Of a stretch of DNA of 64,000 bases, positions 19,772 to 27,468 are shown piece after piece. The stretch spans positions 1,798,001 through 1,862,000 of the forward strand of contig NZ_FWXV01000002.1 of NCBI RefSeq assembly GCF_900176515.1, in the 5' to 3' direction. Under the pieces are notes generated by a model. It worked only from the letters and a program-made list of their open reading frames with translations. It ran no database searches and was not told where the DNA came from. The translations under genes were made by a program, and so were the position numbers. Position 1 is the stretch's first letter, and the number at the start of each line of letters is the position of its first letter. The DNA is from Kibdelosporangium aridum. Its GTDB lineage: Bacteria > Actinomycetota > Actinomycetes > Mycobacteriales > Pseudonocardiaceae.

Positions 19772-20143
19772 TTGTCCACAAGCACCCTGTGGATCATGAA
19801 ACTCTTGTGGTCTCAGCAGCTCAAAGGCCAAAAATCCTGTGGATAACTGCCCCTCCTGGCCCCGCCTTGTCGGCCCGCGCCGATAGGCTGGCAACCGGGG
19901 GCCGAAGGCCGAACCTCGCAACCCGCCCCGCCGGCGCGCCTCCACCCCTCCCGCAAAACCCCTTACCCCCCAACGCTTTTGGACACACGTCTGCCATGCC
20001 CGAGGGGGATCCCCCTAATTTTCAATCTACCGGGGAGGGGCGACGGGGCGCGATCATTGCCCACAAGTTGTCCACAGGGCTTGGGATGAGGCGGTGGTTT
20101 TGAGTATTCGCCCAGGTCAGGCGCGGCATGTGCCTGTGGATAA
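19772..20143. promoter_or_regulatory. Cluster of DnaA-box sequences downstream of topA
   Basis: Four perfect actinobacterial DnaA boxes and one near match lie in 372 bases: TTGTCCACA at 19772-19780 and 20068-20076 on the plus strand; TTATCCACA at 19838-19846 and 20135-20143 on the minus strand; TGATCCACA at 19788-19796 on the minus strand. The rest of this 650-base gap (19762-20152) has no supported gene. No dnaA, dnaN or rpm genes are nearby, so this is unlikely to be oriC; a DnaA-titration or reactivation locus is the more likely reading. Confidence 0.6.
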
Positions 20144-20152
20144 CCTGGTGCG

Positions 20153-20425
20153 ATGGCTGCCGGTGCGAGCGGGTACCTGGCGAAGGACTCCGACGGCGCC
20201 AAGATCCTGCACGCTGCCCGGCGCATCGCCGGCGGCAACGGCTACGTCAGCCCGATGCCTGCACGGCCGGAACTGCTCACCGACCCGGCTCTCGCAGTTC
20301 TGGCTACGGCGCGTGGCGAGGTCCGGCTCGCGGGAGGGCCGGTCGTGGGTGCAGGCGGCTTGGAGGGGGCCGATAGCGTTACCTCCCGACTGGGGCGTGC
20401 AGGGGAGGACGGCTGTGCACGGTAG
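20153..20425 (+). pseudogene. Receiver-domain remnant of a NarL-type response regulator
   Basis: The first 35 residues (AGASGYLAKDSDGAKILHAARR, then GNGYVSP) match the alpha-4/beta-5/alpha-5 end of NarL/FixJ receiver domains, including the conserved lysine of the xxKD motif and the YVSP linker. The phosphoacceptor half and the DNA-binding domain are both missing. The frame is closed upstream by a stop codon lying inside the DnaA box at 20135-20143, and downstream it decays into an unrelated tail overlapping the next gene by 11 bases. Either a gene relic or a very short expressed peptide; the first is more likely. Confidence 0.55.
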
Positions 20426-21671
20426 GGCGGAGCGGCGAGTGGTCGAGACTTGGTTTCGCCGCCGGGGTTTGCCGATGATGGTGCGCCGGGCGAAACGAGG
20501 CACACCGCTGGTGTCCCGGGCGACGCCCGGCCTGGTGTTCCTGATCGTTTTCCTGCCACTGGTCACCTTGACTGGCGAGGTGCTGGAAGACATCGACGTG
20601 GACGCGGTCAGCACGTCGGCCTCCCTCGGTGTCGTCGCCTTGGCCCTCGCGATGGTGGTCGTGCCCGCATTGGCCGCCTGGGGCGCTGCCTGGGGCCTGC
20701 GGCGCCGCACGGAGAAGACGCGGCTGATCATCGCGATCTCCGCGCTCGTGGTGTGGCTCGTGCTGTTCCCCGCCGTGCGCAAAGTGACCGGCCTTGGCAC
20801 GAACCTCACCACCTCGATCGGCGGGGCCGTCATCGCCACGCTGTTCGTGCTGCTGTTCGTCCTCGTCGGTGCGGGGTCGATCCTTGGCTGGGCGCTGCGG
20901 GTCGCGATGCGGCATGTGGTCGGGATCGGCAGCATGGCCAGCCGGGCTTTGCCGTTGCTGCTGTTGTTCCTGTTGTTCGGGTTCTGTTCGGCCGAGACCT
21001 GGCAGATCTCCGAGAAGCTGGAAGTCAACGGCCACCGGACCAACCTGTGGCTGGTCATCGGCTTGTTCGCGCTGATGGGCTCGCTCTTCCTGATCGCGAT
21101 CCTGCGTGACGAGGGCCGCGACATGATGGCCAAGCACCGCGCAGCCGGAGCGATGGACTACGAGGTCGTCCTGCGGGCCACGCCGTTGCGCGGCCTGGTG
21201 CCCGAGGTCCGCAACTTCCGGTTGACGCGGCGGGAGAAGGCGAACCTGGCCGTCGTCGTGTACCTCGCTCAGGCCTTGCAGGCCGTTGTCTTCTCGTTCG
21301 TGGTGTTCTGGTTCCTGGTGGTGTTCGGGCTGATCGCGATCGACGACAGCGTGATCGAATCGTGGCTGAGCCACCCGCCGTCCGCGGGCGGGAAGCTCTT
21401 CACAATTCTGCTACCCGGAGTGAGCGACGAACTGATTCGCGTCTCGATGTTCTTCGCCGGGTTCTCCGGTGTGTACTTCGCCGCCTCGATTGCGACAGAT
21501 GCGACGTATCGCAAGTCTTTCTTTGAACCCTTCATGGCCGACGTCGCCGTGAGCCTCGCCGCAAGGGACGCTTATCTCACGTTGTGGGAGGGAGATGAGC
21601 CCACATCGGGCTACCCTGAAGGGGGGCCTTTGGCAGCGGAGGGTGACCTGGAGTGGCAGAAGACTCAGTGA
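20415..21671 (+). CDS. Polytopic membrane protein of unknown function
   Basis: 418 residues from GTG 20415, chosen because AGGGGAGG stands six bases upstream; the frame is open further upstream but lacks coding character. About seven or eight membrane helices (for example LVFLIVFLPLVTL, LLLLFLLFGFCSAETW, AVVFSFVVFWFLVVFGLI) separated by short charged loops, with a cytoplasmic C-terminus. No transporter or enzyme motif recognised. It is followed by a second gene whose start lies inside its 3' end, so the two are translationally coupled. Confidence 0.72.
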   Translation: MHGRAERRVVETWFRRRGLPMMVRRAKRGTPLVSRATPGLVFLIVFLPLVTLTGEVLEDIDVDAVSTSASLGVVALALAMVVVPALAAWGAAWGLRRRTEKTRLIIAISALVVWLVLFPAVRKVTGLGTNLTTSIGGAVIATLFVLLFVLVGAGSILGWALRVAMRHVVGIGSMASRALPLLLLFLLFGFCSAETWQISEKLEVNGHRTNLWLVIGLFALMGSLFLIAILRDEGRDMMAKHRAAGAMDYEVVLRATPLRGLVPEVRNFRLTRREKANLAVVVYLAQALQAVVFSFVVFWFLVVFGLIAIDDSVIESWLSHPPSAGGKLFTILLPGVSDELIRVSMFFAGFSGVYFAASIATDATYRKSFFEPFMADVAVSLAARDAYLTLWEGDEPTSGYPEGGPLAAEGDLEWQKTQ

Positions 21672-22132
21672 CCGGGGTCGACGGCACTTTCGAGCCGGCG
21701 CCGCCTCCCTTGCTGTCCGATCCGCTGTCCGGTCTGGTGACCGGCGCGAACTTGCCGACCCAACGCCGTGACGAGCATCTGCCCGTCGCCGCGCCGAAAC
21801 TGCCGACCCCGGATGACCTGCGTGAGGCCGTCGACGCCGCGCTCCAGGAAGAAGAGCCCCCGCCTCCGCAAGCACCCGCACCACCACCTCCACCGGCCGC
21901 GGAGACGCCAACGGGGATCATGCGTCCGCTGCGGCAGTGGCCATCTGCCGCCGCCGTGGCCCGCACGCTGCGCGCCACCCGCGAGCGGATTCAGGCACCG
22001 CCCGCCTTGCGCAAACCGGCCGGCATGCGCAGCGGAATGACCGTGGTTATCGTGATAGTGCTGGTCACAGTCGTGATTCTGTACTTCGTGATCACCAGCC
22101 TCGCCAACACGTTCAGCCAGCTCTTCGGGTGA
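21653..22132 (+). CDS. Pro-rich tail-anchored membrane protein
   Basis: 159 residues from GTG 21653, overlapping the previous gene by 19 bases. The N-terminal 85 residues are acidic and rich in Pro/Ala (a PPPPQAPAPPPPPAAE run near 75-90), followed by a basic segment and a single C-terminal membrane helix (MTVVIVIVLVTVVILYFVI) with a ten-residue tail. This layout suggests a cytoplasmic disordered domain anchored in the membrane. No homologous domain recognised. Confidence 0.65.
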   Translation: MAEDSVTGVDGTFEPAPPPLLSDPLSGLVTGANLPTQRRDEHLPVAAPKLPTPDDLREAVDAALQEEEPPPPQAPAPPPPPAAETPTGIMRPLRQWPSAAAVARTLRATRERIQAPPALRKPAGMRSGMTVVIVIVLVTVVILYFVITSLANTFSQLFG

Positions 22133-22165
22133 TATCGGGCGCGGATACGCTGGTGCCGGAATGAG

Positions 22166-24247
22166 GTGGGTCGTATCAGCGTAGGCGGGGACCAGACTGC
22201 ACGGGCCGAGGACATCCCCTCGGTCCGCTCTGACGCATCGCTGGCGCACCGGATCCGCAGCGTGCTGGCCATTCGGCCGTTTCGCAGGCTCTGGGGTGTC
22301 AGCTTCATCTGCAGCACCGGCGACTGGCTGTCGCTGCTCGCCCTGACCGGGCTGATCACCAAGCTCACCGACGACTACGCGTTCCAGAACTACGCGTTCG
22401 CGGGTGTGGTGCTGACCCAGCTGCTGCCTGGGCTGCTGTTCGCGCCCTTCGGCGGCCTGCTCGCGGACAAGTTCGACCGGCGCAAGGTCATGGTCGCCTG
22501 CGACGTGATGCGGGGCGGCCTGCTGATCTCCATCGCCGTGGTCGGCACCCCGGTGTGGCTGCTCATCGCCAACTTCCTGGTCGGCTGCTGCCAGCTGCTG
22601 TGGATCCCCTCCAAGGACGCGGCCGTGCCCAACCTGTTGCGCCGCAAGGACCAGGTGGAGACGGCCAACCAGCTCGCGCTGGTGATGACCTGGGGCATCT
22701 CGGTGATCGCCGGGGCCGGGCTCTACGCGCTGATCACCGGTATCTCCTCGCAGGTGTTCCACGTCAAGCTGGACGACACCGGCATGGGAATGGCCACGAT
22801 CATCGTGGCGATCAACGGGCTCTTCTACCTGACCTCCGCGGTCATCGTCGCGACCCGGATCCCGGAACTGTCCATCCGGGTCGTCGCACCGGTGAAGAAG
22901 GACGAGGCGCCGAAGGAGAACACCAGCCTGTGGGCGATGCTGCGCGATGGGCTGCGCTTCATCCGAAGCACGCGACTCGTCCGCGGCCTGCTCATCGGCA
23001 TGACCGGCGCGTTCGCCGCAGCGGGTGCGCTCGTCGGCAGTTCGAAGCCGTATTCCTCCAGCCTGCTTGGCGGTGACTCGGCGTTCGGCTGGCTGTTCGC
23101 GGCCCTGTTCATCGGCCTCGGTGGCGGCATGGCGTCGGCCACCAAGATGGCCCAGCGGATCCCGCACAACCGCTTGTTCGGCATTTCGATCGTGCTCGCC
23201 GGTCTTGGCCTGCTGCCGATCGCCGCCTCGCCGCACCTGTGGGTGTCGCTGCTCGCCGTCGCGTTCGTCGGCGCGTGTGCCGGAATCGCGTTCCTCACCG
23301 GCGTCACGATCATCGGTACGCAGGTCGAGGACGCCATCCGGGGCCGGATCAACGCGATCTACCAGTCGCTGATGAAGATCATCCTCGCGCTGTCGATGAT
23401 CATGGTGCCGTTGTTCATCGGCCTGGTCCGACCGCGCAACGTGGAGATCTTCGGTGCCGCGGTGCGAGTCGACGGCACCCGGCCGGTGCTGTTCGTCGCC
23501 GGTTTGATCGCCGCGCTGGTCGGTGTGATCGCCTACCGGCAGATGGACGACCGTCGCGCCGAGACGATCCTCGCCGACCTGAAGGCCGCGATCCGGGGCA
23601 AACCACGCCGGTCGACCGGCCTGTTGATCGCGATCGAAGGCGACACCGCGCAGGACACCGCGTCCCAGTCGCGGCTGCTCACCGACTGGCTCCGCAAGTC
23701 CGGCAACCGCGAGATCCTCCTGGCGACCGATCCCACGCTCAACGACCGGCGACTTCGTGCGGTGCTCGCCGGGGCCGAACTGACCGGTGCACGGGCGCAC
23801 GCGTTGGTCGCGGCGGCTGTGCGAGCGGACATCGTGGAGCGTGAGATCCGTCCGGCGTTGGACCGTGGCGCGATCGTGGTGATGGAACGGTTCGTCGACA
23901 GCCCGTTCGCGCACTTGTCGGCCGTGGCCGGGCTCGACCCAGAGGAAATGGAAGGGCTGACGGACTGGGCGACCGCGAAACTGCGGCCCGACCTGACTGT
24001 GCTGCTCGACCGCGACCCGGCGACCCTGCCGCAGACGAGGTACCAGTCCAACGACCACCACTGGCGTGTGCAGGACCTCTTGCTGGAGATGGCGTCGTCC
24101 GACCCGGACCGCTACGTCGTGGTCGATGCGGACAACGATGACGAAGCCACCTCGCAGCGGGTCATCATGGCCGTGCGTGGTGCTATCGCGGCTCGCAAGC
24201 TCGGGCTCGACGAAGCCAATGATCGGACGCCAGTGGAGGCCCAGTGA
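22166..24247 (+). CDS. MFS transporter fused to a degenerate thymidylate-kinase-like domain
   Basis: 693 residues from GTG 22166. Residues 1-455 are a 12-helix major-facilitator domain, with LLADKFDRRKVMV as the loop-2/3 motif. Residues about 480-693 resemble dTMP kinase (TMK-like EREIRPALDRGAIVVMERFVDSP, aligned with the DRYxxSS region). The P-loop is destroyed: residues 490-500 read IEGDTAQDTAS instead of the glycine-rich GKS/T loop, and the REPGGT motif is replaced by TDPTLND. Streptomyces carries a functional MFS-TMK fusion at this position, so this copy is probably a pseudoenzyme and a separate tmk should exist. It overlaps holB by four bases. Confidence 0.82.
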   Translation: MGRISVGGDQTARAEDIPSVRSDASLAHRIRSVLAIRPFRRLWGVSFICSTGDWLSLLALTGLITKLTDDYAFQNYAFAGVVLTQLLPGLLFAPFGGLLADKFDRRKVMVACDVMRGGLLISIAVVGTPVWLLIANFLVGCCQLLWIPSKDAAVPNLLRRKDQVETANQLALVMTWGISVIAGAGLYALITGISSQVFHVKLDDTGMGMATIIVAINGLFYLTSAVIVATRIPELSIRVVAPVKKDEAPKENTSLWAMLRDGLRFIRSTRLVRGLLIGMTGAFAAAGALVGSSKPYSSSLLGGDSAFGWLFAALFIGLGGGMASATKMAQRIPHNRLFGISIVLAGLGLLPIAASPHLWVSLLAVAFVGACAGIAFLTGVTIIGTQVEDAIRGRINAIYQSLMKIILALSMIMVPLFIGLVRPRNVEIFGAAVRVDGTRPVLFVAGLIAALVGVIAYRQMDDRRAETILADLKAAIRGKPRRSTGLLIAIEGDTAQDTASQSRLLTDWLRKSGNREILLATDPTLNDRRLRAVLAGAELTGARAHALVAAAVRADIVEREIRPALDRGAIVVMERFVDSPFAHLSAVAGLDPEEMEGLTDWATAKLRPDLTVLLDRDPATLPQTRYQSNDHHWRVQDLLLEMASSDPDRYVVVDADNDDEATSQRVIMAVRGAIAARKLGLDEANDRTPVEAQ

Positions 24248-25431
24248 CCGTCTGGTCGCAAGTTGTCGGGCAGGCCGAAGCCGTCGAAGTGCTGACCAAA
24301 GCTGCGCAGGCGGCCGCGTTGATCGTGCGTGGCGAACAAGCCGCATCAGGCGGCATGACGCACGCGTGGCTGTTCACCGGACCGCCCGGTTCGGGCCGTT
24401 CCGTTGCGGCACGGGCGTTTGCTGCGGCTTTGCAGTGCGATTCCGGCACTGGTTGTGGCGAGTGCAGTGGTTGCCGCACAACCATGGCTGGCACACACGC
24501 GGACGTGCGACTCGTCGTACCAGAGGGTCTGTCCATTTCGGTCGCTGAGATGCGTGCGCTCGTGCAGACCGCCGCACGGCGCCCAACCAATGGCCGCTGG
24601 CAAGTCGTGATCATCGAAGACGCTGACCGGTTGACCGAGGGCGCGGCCAACGCGCTGCTCAAGGCGGTCGAGGAACCGCCGGAGCGCACGGTGTTCCTGT
24701 TGTGTGCGCCGTCGGACCACCCTGACGACGTGTCGGTGACGATCCGATCCCGTTGCCGTGGCGTGTCTTTGCGCATTCCACCGGCCAAGGCGATCGCGGA
24801 AGTGTTGATAGAGCGCGATTCTGTGGATCCCGACACCGCGAAATGGGCCGCTTCGGTGTGCGGCGGCCATGTTGGGCGCGCGCGACGTCTAGCGACCGAT
24901 GAAGCCGCGCGCGAGCGCCGTGCCGCGGTGTTGCGGATCCCGTTGGGTTTGCGGCGTCCTGGCGACGTGTTCACGCTCGCCGACGAGTTGGTCAAAGCGG
25001 CCGAGAACGAGGCGTCCGAGCAGAGCGGTTCCCGGGACGAGATCGAACGCGAAGCACTGAAAACCGCTTTGGGCGCAGGCGGAACAGGCAAGGGCACGGC
25101 GTCGGCGACCCGTGGCTCGGCAGGTGCTTTGAAGGAACTCGAGCGTCGGCAGAAATCCCGCGCCACGCGGACGCAGCGAGACACCCTCGACCTCGCTCTG
25201 GTTGACCTGGCTGGGTTCTACCGCGACGTCCTGGTGACAGCGAGCGGCTCAGAGGCCGCGTTGAACCACCCCGATCACGCGAACGACGCCCGTACCGCCG
25301 CTGCATCGTGGTCGCCCGAGTCGACGCTCCGGCGCCTCGAAGCGGTCCTGGCGTGCCGCGAGGCGCTGGAGCTGAACGTCAAGCCACGCATTGCCGTCGA
25401 GGCAATGGTGACCACGCTCTACTACGGCTGA
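24244..25431 (+). CDS. holB: DNA polymerase III subunit delta'
   Basis: 395 residues from GTG 24244 (overlap with the preceding fusion gene). Clamp-loader AAA+ domain: GPPGSGRS in place of a Walker A, where Arg replaces the catalytic Lys as expected for non-hydrolysing delta'. A zinc module has four cysteines (C-x6-C-x2-C-x2-C: CDSGTGCGECSGC), then VVIIEDADRLTEGAANALLKAVEEPPE (Walker B/SRC region). It belongs to the replisome clamp loader. Its 3' end overlaps the convergent gene at 25422 by ten bases. Confidence 0.92.
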   Translation: MTVWSQVVGQAEAVEVLTKAAQAAALIVRGEQAASGGMTHAWLFTGPPGSGRSVAARAFAAALQCDSGTGCGECSGCRTTMAGTHADVRLVVPEGLSISVAEMRALVQTAARRPTNGRWQVVIIEDADRLTEGAANALLKAVEEPPERTVFLLCAPSDHPDDVSVTIRSRCRGVSLRIPPAKAIAEVLIERDSVDPDTAKWAASVCGGHVGRARRLATDEAARERRAAVLRIPLGLRRPGDVFTLADELVKAAENEASEQSGSRDEIEREALKTALGAGGTGKGTASATRGSAGALKELERRQKSRATRTQRDTLDLALVDLAGFYRDVLVTASGSEAALNHPDHANDARTAAASWSPESTLRRLEAVLACREALELNVKPRIAVEAMVTTLYYG

Positions 25432-27056
25432 CTTTCGCTGCTGGGCTGAACCCGGCGGATCCGGCGCTGGGGCAGCGCTGCGACCATGATGACGCCGAGC
25501 AACAACAGCGTCGTGCCCGTCCAGAACATCGGAATGGCCTGGTAGGCACTGGTGTACGCGAGCGGCGGCTCCTTCGGCGCGGGCGCCTTGGCGGGCGGCG
25601 GCCCACCCGCGGTCCCGCACACCACGCCACCGGTCGGCGCAGCGGCCCGCGCGACCTGCTCACCCAGGGACACCTGCGCCAACGCCGACGGAAGACCCGG
25701 CAGGCCAAGCGCTTGCGTCGGCAGCACCTGCAGGTCGAGCATGCGCGCGCTGGCGGCGAGCTGGTGGCCCTTGAACGGCTGCGTCATGTCCTCGGCCTTC
25801 TGCTGCAGGCCGGCGATGGACAGCCGGAAAACACCGATGTCGAGCTTGAACTGGTTGAGCTCACCGGCCTTGGGCAGCAGCGGCGAGTCCTTCGGCAGCG
25901 CGTTGGCCAAGTCGCCGATCAGCGGCAGCTTCTTCATCGCGTCCGGCAGTTGGTTGCTCAAGCTGGGCAGCGGAATACCGATCGGGACGTCGAAAGTCGG
26001 GTGCGCGGCGTCCAGTGTGTACAGAACCTTGTCGCCCTGCTTGACCTGCAGGACCGGAGCGACGTACTTGACGGTCGAAGTCTTGGCGTCACCGGTGGAC
26101 GTGACCTGCAGGGTGGGCTGGCTGACCACGTTGATGGACATCGCGAACGGCGTGCCGCCGAGAAGGTTGAGGCTGGCGACCTGAAGCGTGGACGTCGACC
26201 GCACGGCCTTGTTGGCAGAACCAGGAAGGTCGACGAGCTCGACGACAGACCGCGTGGACAACGTGTTGGGCAGGCTGATCAGCGACCCGTCACCCTTGTT
26301 GGCCGGGCCCGGCAACAACCCACCGAGCTCAGCCAACGGCCCAGGCAACGCCTTGAGCTGGTCGGTCAACGCGGTCAGCTGGTCAGGGCTGAGCTTCGAC
26401 TCGGTGAGCTTCCCGGTGAGGTCATTGGTGCCGGGAAGCGTCGGAATCGCGTTCAACAGGCTCAGACTGGCAACGGACGTGCTCGCGTCCGACAACGGCG
26501 TGACACACGGGCCAAGCGTCTCGCTCCACCGCGCGTGCGCACTGCCATTCATCAACCCGACCCGAACCAACGCGTCAAGCGGCGTCTGCGGCGGGTTGAG
26601 CCCGAACGTCATCGGCTTCTCGTTGTCCGGCGGAGAAGTCTGCGCGACCGCGCCCGGCGACTGCGGACTCTTGCCCTGAACAGCGACACCGCCAGGAGAA
26701 GCCTGCGCGATGGAATGCTCGGTGGCCAGGTAAGACTCGGAGTTGACCTGAGCGCTGGACAACCCGAACCCGACCTCAAGCGCGGACTGCTTGGGCAATT
26801 TGTCGGAATAGCCGGGCAGGATCGTGTTGGTCGGAGCGGAAGCAGGCAGCAACCGGATCATCGAAAGAGCGGTCCCGGCATCCCCGATCGCGTGTCCCAA
26901 CGGCTGCGGCCCATTGGGGGCGGAAGCAGGCGGCGCGTTCGGGTCCTTCGGAGCGGGAATCGGCGTGGTCGCAGGCGGCTGAGCCAGCGCGGCAGGAGCA
27001 GACACAAGCGCGAGCACAGCCACAACAGCCGGCATAGCCAGGGCGCTTCTGCGCAT
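25422..27056 (-). CDS. Secreted membrane-anchored protein of unknown function
   Basis: 544 residues from ATG 27056, which has a GAGGAGG ribosome site; a frame extension upstream is unlikely. Signal peptide (MRRSALAMPAVVAVLALVSAPAALA-Q), a Pro/Ala-rich stretch, then a large extracellular domain rich in Ser/Thr/Leu and small beta-like segments (about 60-490). A single C-terminal helix follows (MFWTGTTLLLLGVIMVAAL) with a short Arg-rich cytoplasmic tail. This is the layout of an adhesin- or receptor-like surface protein. No domain recognised. Its 3' end overlaps holB. Confidence 0.72.
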   Translation of the reverse strand: MRRSALAMPAVVAVLALVSAPAALAQPPATTPIPAPKDPNAPPASAPNGPQPLGHAIGDAGTALSMIRLLPASAPTNTILPGYSDKLPKQSALEVGFGLSSAQVNSESYLATEHSIAQASPGGVAVQGKSPQSPGAVAQTSPPDNEKPMTFGLNPPQTPLDALVRVGLMNGSAHARWSETLGPCVTPLSDASTSVASLSLLNAIPTLPGTNDLTGKLTESKLSPDQLTALTDQLKALPGPLAELGGLLPGPANKGDGSLISLPNTLSTRSVVELVDLPGSANKAVRSTSTLQVASLNLLGGTPFAMSINVVSQPTLQVTSTGDAKTSTVKYVAPVLQVKQGDKVLYTLDAAHPTFDVPIGIPLPSLSNQLPDAMKKLPLIGDLANALPKDSPLLPKAGELNQFKLDIGVFRLSIAGLQQKAEDMTQPFKGHQLAASARMLDLQVLPTQALGLPGLPSALAQVSLGEQVARAAAPTGGVVCGTAGGPPPAKAPAPKEPPLAYTSAYQAIPMFWTGTTLLLLGVIMVAALPQRRIRRVQPSSESQP

Positions 27057-27178
27057 GAACGAACCCCTCCTCGTGCGACCGCCGTCACACATCCAACGAC
27101 CGGCCAGCCGATCGGTGACTCACCCGAGCGGGTGGTCGTAAACGCCTCGACGGGGCCCGGTACACTGATCGAGGACAC

Positions 27179-27255
27179 GCCGCCTTAGCTCAGTCGGCCA
27201 GAGCGACGCACTCGTAATGCGTAGGTCAAGGGTTCGATTCCCTTAGGCGGCTCCA
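27179..27255 (+). tRNA. tRNA-Thr (anticodon CGT)
   Basis: A full cloverleaf of 77 nt: acceptor GCCGCCT (27179-27185) pairs with AGGCGGC (27245-27251), discriminator T, and the CCA end is encoded (27253-27255). Anticodon stem ACGCA/TGCGT encloses the loop CTCGTAA, with the anticodon CGT at 27213-27215. The T-loop reads GGTTCGATTCC. It is followed at once by a good intrinsic terminator. Confidence 0.96.
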
Positions 27256-27262
27256 CCACCAG

Positions 27263-27294
27263 ACCGCAGTTCACGTCGTGTGAGCTGCGGTTTT
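27263..27294 (+). terminator. Intrinsic terminator of tRNA-Thr
   Basis: ACCGCAGTTCAC (27263-27274) pairs with GTGAGCTGCGGT (27280-27291) over 12 positions including one G-U, with a five-base loop, followed by TTT. It starts eight bases after the tRNA 3' end. Confidence 0.85.
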
Positions 27295-27299
27295 GTGTA

Positions 27300-27422
27300 T
27301 CAGGAGCTGATCTGCTGGAGAGGCGCGCCGTCTGATGCGGCGACTTGTGAGCCCATGAGGTCGGGCGTGAGCCCGAGGAACCAGCCGGGCTTATCGACAT
27401 CGCGGAGCAGATTTTGAGCCAC
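27300..27422 (-). CDS. Possible 40-residue ORF downstream of the XRE gene
   Basis: A GTG-initiated frame encodes VAQNLLRDVDKPGWFLG and then about 20 more residues with GC-rich third positions and no stop. It starts about 45 bases after the XRE regulator stop, in a different frame, without a clear ribosome site. It could be a real small gene, the C-terminal part of a regulator altered by frameshift, or chance. The 170 bases between terminator and XRE gene hold nothing else. Confidence 0.25.
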   Translation of the reverse strand: MAQNLLRDVDKPGWFLGLTPDLMGSQVAASDGAPLQQISS

Positions 27423-27468
27423 CGAGACGCTGTCGACCGGTCGCGGCCAGTCCGCGCGCGCGGGACTG

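Noticed and set aside
19772..20143. DnaA-box cluster considered as oriC
   Set aside because: dnaA, dnaN, gyrB, rpmH and parAB are all absent from the neighbourhood, and topA is far from oriC in related genomes.
21665..24346. 893-codon antisense frame opposite the MFS/kinase fusion
   Set aside because: Shadow frame; the opposite strand carries recognisable MFS and TMK motifs.
25308..27188. 626-codon plus-strand frame opposite the secreted protein gene
   Set aside because: The minus strand shows signal peptide, C-terminal anchor and a good ribosome site; the plus frame is Arg/Gln-rich noise.
27185..27400. 71-codon antisense frame overlapping tRNA-Thr
   Set aside because: It is encoded by the complement of the tRNA, a well-known artefact.
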